From AAA164-E04 sp014239995 (GTDB lineage: Bacteria > Verrucomicrobiota > Verrucomicrobiia > Limisphaerales > AAA164-E04): 64,000 nt of DNA. Every line of letters begins with the position of its first letter. Positions within the stretch are counted from its first letter, which is position 1. The stretch lies in assembly GCA_029247315.1 (NCBI GenBank), contig JAQWLM010000042.1, positions 1 through 64,000 on the forward strand, written 5' to 3'. Positions 61,936 to 64,000 of the stretch are shown in pieces. The notes under the pieces were generated by a model, which saw nothing but the letters and a program-made list of their open reading frames with translations, ran no database searches and was not told the DNA's origin. Both the position numbers and the translations under genes were made by a program.

Positions 61936-62967
61936 ATGAAAAAGTATTTCTTCCGTTCTCGATACTTGATTCTTTTTCTCACAACAACCGTCTTGGGGGA
62001 TTCCAGCAATCCCCCTGCACCACAACTTAATCTGGAAACAGAAACCGAACCCACTTTTTTCGTATCCAAGGGATTGGACCCGGATGGATCCCTTGTTCTC
62101 AATTACCAGAGGGGACTGAACTACGCGATCGATTATTTTGGCAACTACGGTCCTTTTTATATCTACCTTCTGGGGCCAGGAAATGAATCAGACCTCAGGG
62201 ACATCTACCGAAAAAGGGCTCGAAGTCGGGTGATTCCTGGAAATGCAATCTTCGAGAGGCAACAGATCGAGGCTTTTCTTGACCGTCCTAACACCGTCGA
62301 GGAGATCAATGCTGCCCTGGTCGGGAAGGCGACGGGGGGACTTACCTGGAGTGCCCCGGAAAAGCGAGTGTATGAAGATGTCACCACCAATGCCACGGAA
62401 CGGGTCAAGGATCCCATAGAAAACACTTGGGGTGCATTGCATGAATACCACCATGTTTTTCAAGTCGCTCACAGTGATTCATACCAAGAGCGATCCTCAG
62501 AGGCCAATCTCAACTCCTGGATGCTGGAAGGCATGGCCACGTATAGCTCTGCCAAATTCATGGAAAGAATGGGTTTAGCGGACTTCAAACAATATATGAT
62601 GGCCCTGCGAGTCTCCGGGGCCAATATTGGTCATCCGGGAATCAATGAGTTTCTGGCAAGAGTTAAAGATTTTCGACTCGACAGCGAGTCCCACTGGGAT
62701 CAAGGAAATGCCCCTCAAGTGTATTACATGTTAGGGGCATGGGCTACAGCCTACCTGATTCACCTTCAAGAAATTGATGAAGAAACAGTCCTCAAGCACT
62801 GGTATTTGGACGTTTTAAAGCATGGCAAAACCAGGGCCTTCACTGATCACATGAAACTCACACCGAAGGCATTCTACCTCAAGTTCGATGCCTTTATCCG
62901 CCAGTCGGATGATGAAGTGGTTAGGATTTTCGATTCCAAGCCTGCAAACATTACCATTTGTGAATAG
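61936..62967 (+). CDS. Secreted putative gluzincin metallopeptidase (HExxH ... E)
   Basis: 343 residues from ATG 61936 with signal peptide (SRYLILFLTTTVLGD); ATGs at 61927 and 61876 are also in frame. The motif H169-E-Y-H-H173 in GALHEYHHVFQVAH and, 25 residues later, SWMLEGMATYSS (Glu198) give the HExxH plus W-x-x-EG-x-A arrangement of gluzincin zinc peptidases (M1/M4-like superfamily and related peptidase-MA proteins). No further family match was recognised. Flanking helices fit that fold. Substrate unknown. Monocistronic between the sialidase-fold gene and the toxin-like pair. Confidence 0.72.
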   Translation: MKKYFFRSRYLILFLTTTVLGDSSNPPAPQLNLETETEPTFFVSKGLDPDGSLVLNYQRGLNYAIDYFGNYGPFYIYLLGPGNESDLRDIYRKRARSRVIPGNAIFERQQIEAFLDRPNTVEEINAALVGKATGGLTWSAPEKRVYEDVTTNATERVKDPIENTWGALHEYHHVFQVAHSDSYQERSSEANLNSWMLEGMATYSSAKFMERMGLADFKQYMMALRVSGANIGHPGINEFLARVKDFRLDSESHWDQGNAPQVYYMLGAWATAYLIHLQEIDEETVLKHWYLDVLKHGKTRAFTDHMKLTPKAFYLKFDAFIRQSDDEVVRIFDSKPANITICE

Positions 62968-63314
62968 CTGGGGATGTCTCATATTGCCGTATCCCTGGGG
63001 TGGAGCTTACGAGAGCGGATCTACTTGCAACGTAAGCTTGGGCCCATCGAAAGAAACCAGCTGGATTCTTATTCTTCGTGAAGGGGAGGGTAGTGCGAAA
63101 AAAAATGGCTCCAGAGGTTGGACTTGATTTATTTACCCCGGTTTTTAGGCCGATTTAGGGATATAATAACCCATATTTTCAGGTCCCTCAAGCCAACTAT
63201 GCACGAGCTCGAACCAGCTCGGTTTATCCTGGTAACTGACAGTTAGCCTGACAGTTGAACTTCCACGATACGCCTTGAATGGCCTTTGGTTATCCTCCAT
63301 ATTTGCTATGCGAC
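62968..63314. other. Intergenic region upstream of the zeta-toxin-like gene
   Basis: Contains a perfect TATAAT (63162-63167) without a good -35, a small hairpin CGAGCT-N6-AGCTCG (63204-63221), and the repeated CTGACAGTT element at 63236-63256. No gene is supported. Confidence 0.4.
63236..63256 (+). promoter_or_regulatory. Direct repeat CTGACAGTT with 12-bp period, possible operator
   Basis: CTGACAGTT occurs at 63236-63244 and 63248-63256; the first copy, with its two upstream A bases, forms the dyad AACTG-A-CAGTT. It lies 58 bp ahead of the toxin-like start at 63315, where an autoregulatory site of a toxin-antitoxin pair would be expected. Confidence 0.3.
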
Positions 63315-63887
63315 ATGCCTACTTGCTGGATCATTGCTGGCCCGAATGGAGCTGGGAAAACGACCTTCGCCATGGAATTTCTTCCTGGCTTGGCCGAGTG
63401 TTCGCATTTTATTAATGCAGACCTGATCGCTTCCGGCCTCAATCCACTTAATCCGAAGGTTGAGCAAATCACAGCCAGCAGACTATTCTTGCAGGAAATT
63501 CAGGATGCCATCAGCAAAGGAGCTGATTTTGCATTTGAAACAACTCTTTCAGGTAAGTCGAATCTAAGGCTTATCCATAAACTTAGAAATGATGGCTGGG
63601 ATGTGGAACTAATTTATTTGGCCTTGCCATCAGTGGACATGTGCAGGCGCCGCGTTGTTGAGCGAGTAGCCCATGGAGGCCATGATATTCCTGAACAAGA
63701 TATCGAACGGAGATATTACCGAAGCCTGTCGAACTTGTTCCAATCTTACTTGGAAGCTGTGACACATGGGAGATGCTTCATGAATCATCTTTCGGAGCCG
63801 GAATTAGTTTTTGGACACACGAATGATGGGATAACAATCATCCACCCAACATATTTTGAACTTCTCCAAAACCAAATGACAAAATGA
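63315..63887 (+). CDS. Zeta-toxin-like small nucleotide/sugar kinase
   Basis: ATG 63315 gives MPTCWIIAGPNGAGKTTFAMEFLP, 190 residues; ATG 63279 adds twelve residues without signal. Walker A GPNGAGKT near the N-terminus, INADLIASGLNP, ADFAFETTLSGKSNLRLI (the E-T-T segment that binds substrate in zeta toxins) and VVERVAHGGHDIPEQDIERRY-YRSL are the family's landmarks. Plasmid zeta toxins phosphorylate UDP-N-acetylglucosamine; chromosomal small relatives are less certain. Its TGA overlaps the next ATG (ATGA), so it is translationally coupled to the small partner gene. Confidence 0.88.
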   Translation: MPTCWIIAGPNGAGKTTFAMEFLPGLAECSHFINADLIASGLNPLNPKVEQITASRLFLQEIQDAISKGADFAFETTLSGKSNLRLIHKLRNDGWDVELIYLALPSVDMCRRRVVERVAHGGHDIPEQDIERRYYRSLSNLFQSYLEAVTHGRCFMNHLSEPELVFGHTNDGITIIHPTYFELLQNQMTK

Positions 63888-64000
63888 GTGCCAAAACCAT
63901 TACCAATGAAGCCATGCTTGAATGCCTGCGAATGGCGGTTCGAAAAACGCTGGACCGCAAGCGAAGGTTGGGACAGTACGCCGTCGTCTGGGAGGAAGGG
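63884..64000 (+). CDS. Small partner protein of the zeta-like gene (partial, C-terminus outside window)
   Basis: Starts at ATG 63884 within the end of the toxin-like gene and stays open to the window edge. The 39 visible residues (MSAKTITNEAMLECLRMAV, then RKTLDRKRRLGQYAVVWEEG) are basic and helical first, then strand-like. Short proteins of this look often follow zeta-like genes and may be the antitoxin or a partner; this is inferred from position. Confidence 0.7.
   Translation, partial: MSAKTITNEAMLECLRMAVRKTLDRKRRLGQYAVVWEEG

Noticed and set aside
63204..63221. Hairpin CGAGCT-N6-AGCTCG as a transcription terminator of the HExxH gene.
   Set aside because: Stem of only six pairs, more than 230 bp after the stop and followed by only three T residues; too weak to call.

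Overview
The window reads as a chromosomal stretch from a PVC-superphylum bacterium, most likely a marine Verrucomicrobiota. The evidence is family content. There is a DUF1501 protein beside a DUF1549/DUF1553 protein, and a prepilin-type protein with the GFTLIELLVVIAIIAILAG signature. There are several FG-GAP/ASPIC-UnbV (CRTAC1-like) proteins, a PVC-type membrane-bound dehydrogenase with HEAT repeats, a sulfatase, and a histone-H1-like protein with KKAPA repeats. No rRNA, tRNA, insertion sequence, prophage or CRISPR array was seen.

Layout. (1) 1-491: partial H1-like basic protein on the minus strand, its tail made of a 15-bp minisatellite. (2) 600-19.9 kb: secreted carbohydrate/sulfate-ester catabolism. 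It holds an arylsulfatase, a three-gene minus-strand operon (DUF1549/1553, DUF1501, a two-barrel glycosidase-like protein), a pseudopilin, a CRTAC1-like protein, a lipoprotein, an alpha-galactosidase-like enzyme, a five-bladed-propeller glycosidase-like protein and a CxxCH-containing terpenoid-cyclase-fold protein. (3) 20.1-24.3 kb: a light/DNA-repair-like cluster with a DUF429 protein, a photolyase/cryptochrome whose two domains appear in swapped order, an ADP-ribosylglycohydrolase (ATGA-coupled to the photolyase) and an atypical SDR. (4) 24.4-31.4 kb: ankyrin lipoprotein, glpT-glpQ-like pair, YhcH/DUF386, a PQQ-type propeller and a PI-PLC-like phosphodiesterase. (5) 31.8-39.6 kb: minus-strand operon of very large FG-GAP/ASPIC lipoproteins with SCO1/TlpA-like, TPR and beta-helix domains; one gene is split by an in-frame TGA. 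(6) 40.2-54.9 kb: the best understood block. A LysR regulator is divergent from a 14-gene urea operon: porin, urtABCDE, a UreH/NicO-type nickel permease candidate, ureABC and ureEFGD. A sigma-54 promoter match lies upstream. (7) 55.0-61.4 kb: minus-strand electron-transfer-like set (dehydrogenase with degenerate SGNH domain, HEAT plus type-1-copper protein, COX2-like protein lacking CuA ligands) and a divergent sialidase-fold protein. (8) 61.9-64.0 kb: a secreted HExxH protein and a zeta-toxin-like kinase overlapping a partial partner gene.

How it fits together. The urea block is a complete route. A porin admits urea (or another small solute), UrtABCDE imports it, urease hydrolyses it, UreDEFG and the permease supply nickel, and sigma-54/NtrC-type control would tie it to nitrogen limitation. 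The rest looks like periplasmic or secreted degradation of sulfated glycans, with surface lipoproteins of unknown role.

The most unusual observations are the domain-swapped photolyase, a jelly-roll-like insertion in the UrtC permease, the TGA-split CRTAC/TlpA/TPR gene, the COX2-like protein without copper ligands beside a separately encoded cupredoxin, and a one-base frameshift in the DUF1549/1553 gene. All functional statements rest on motif reading only; no database search was run.
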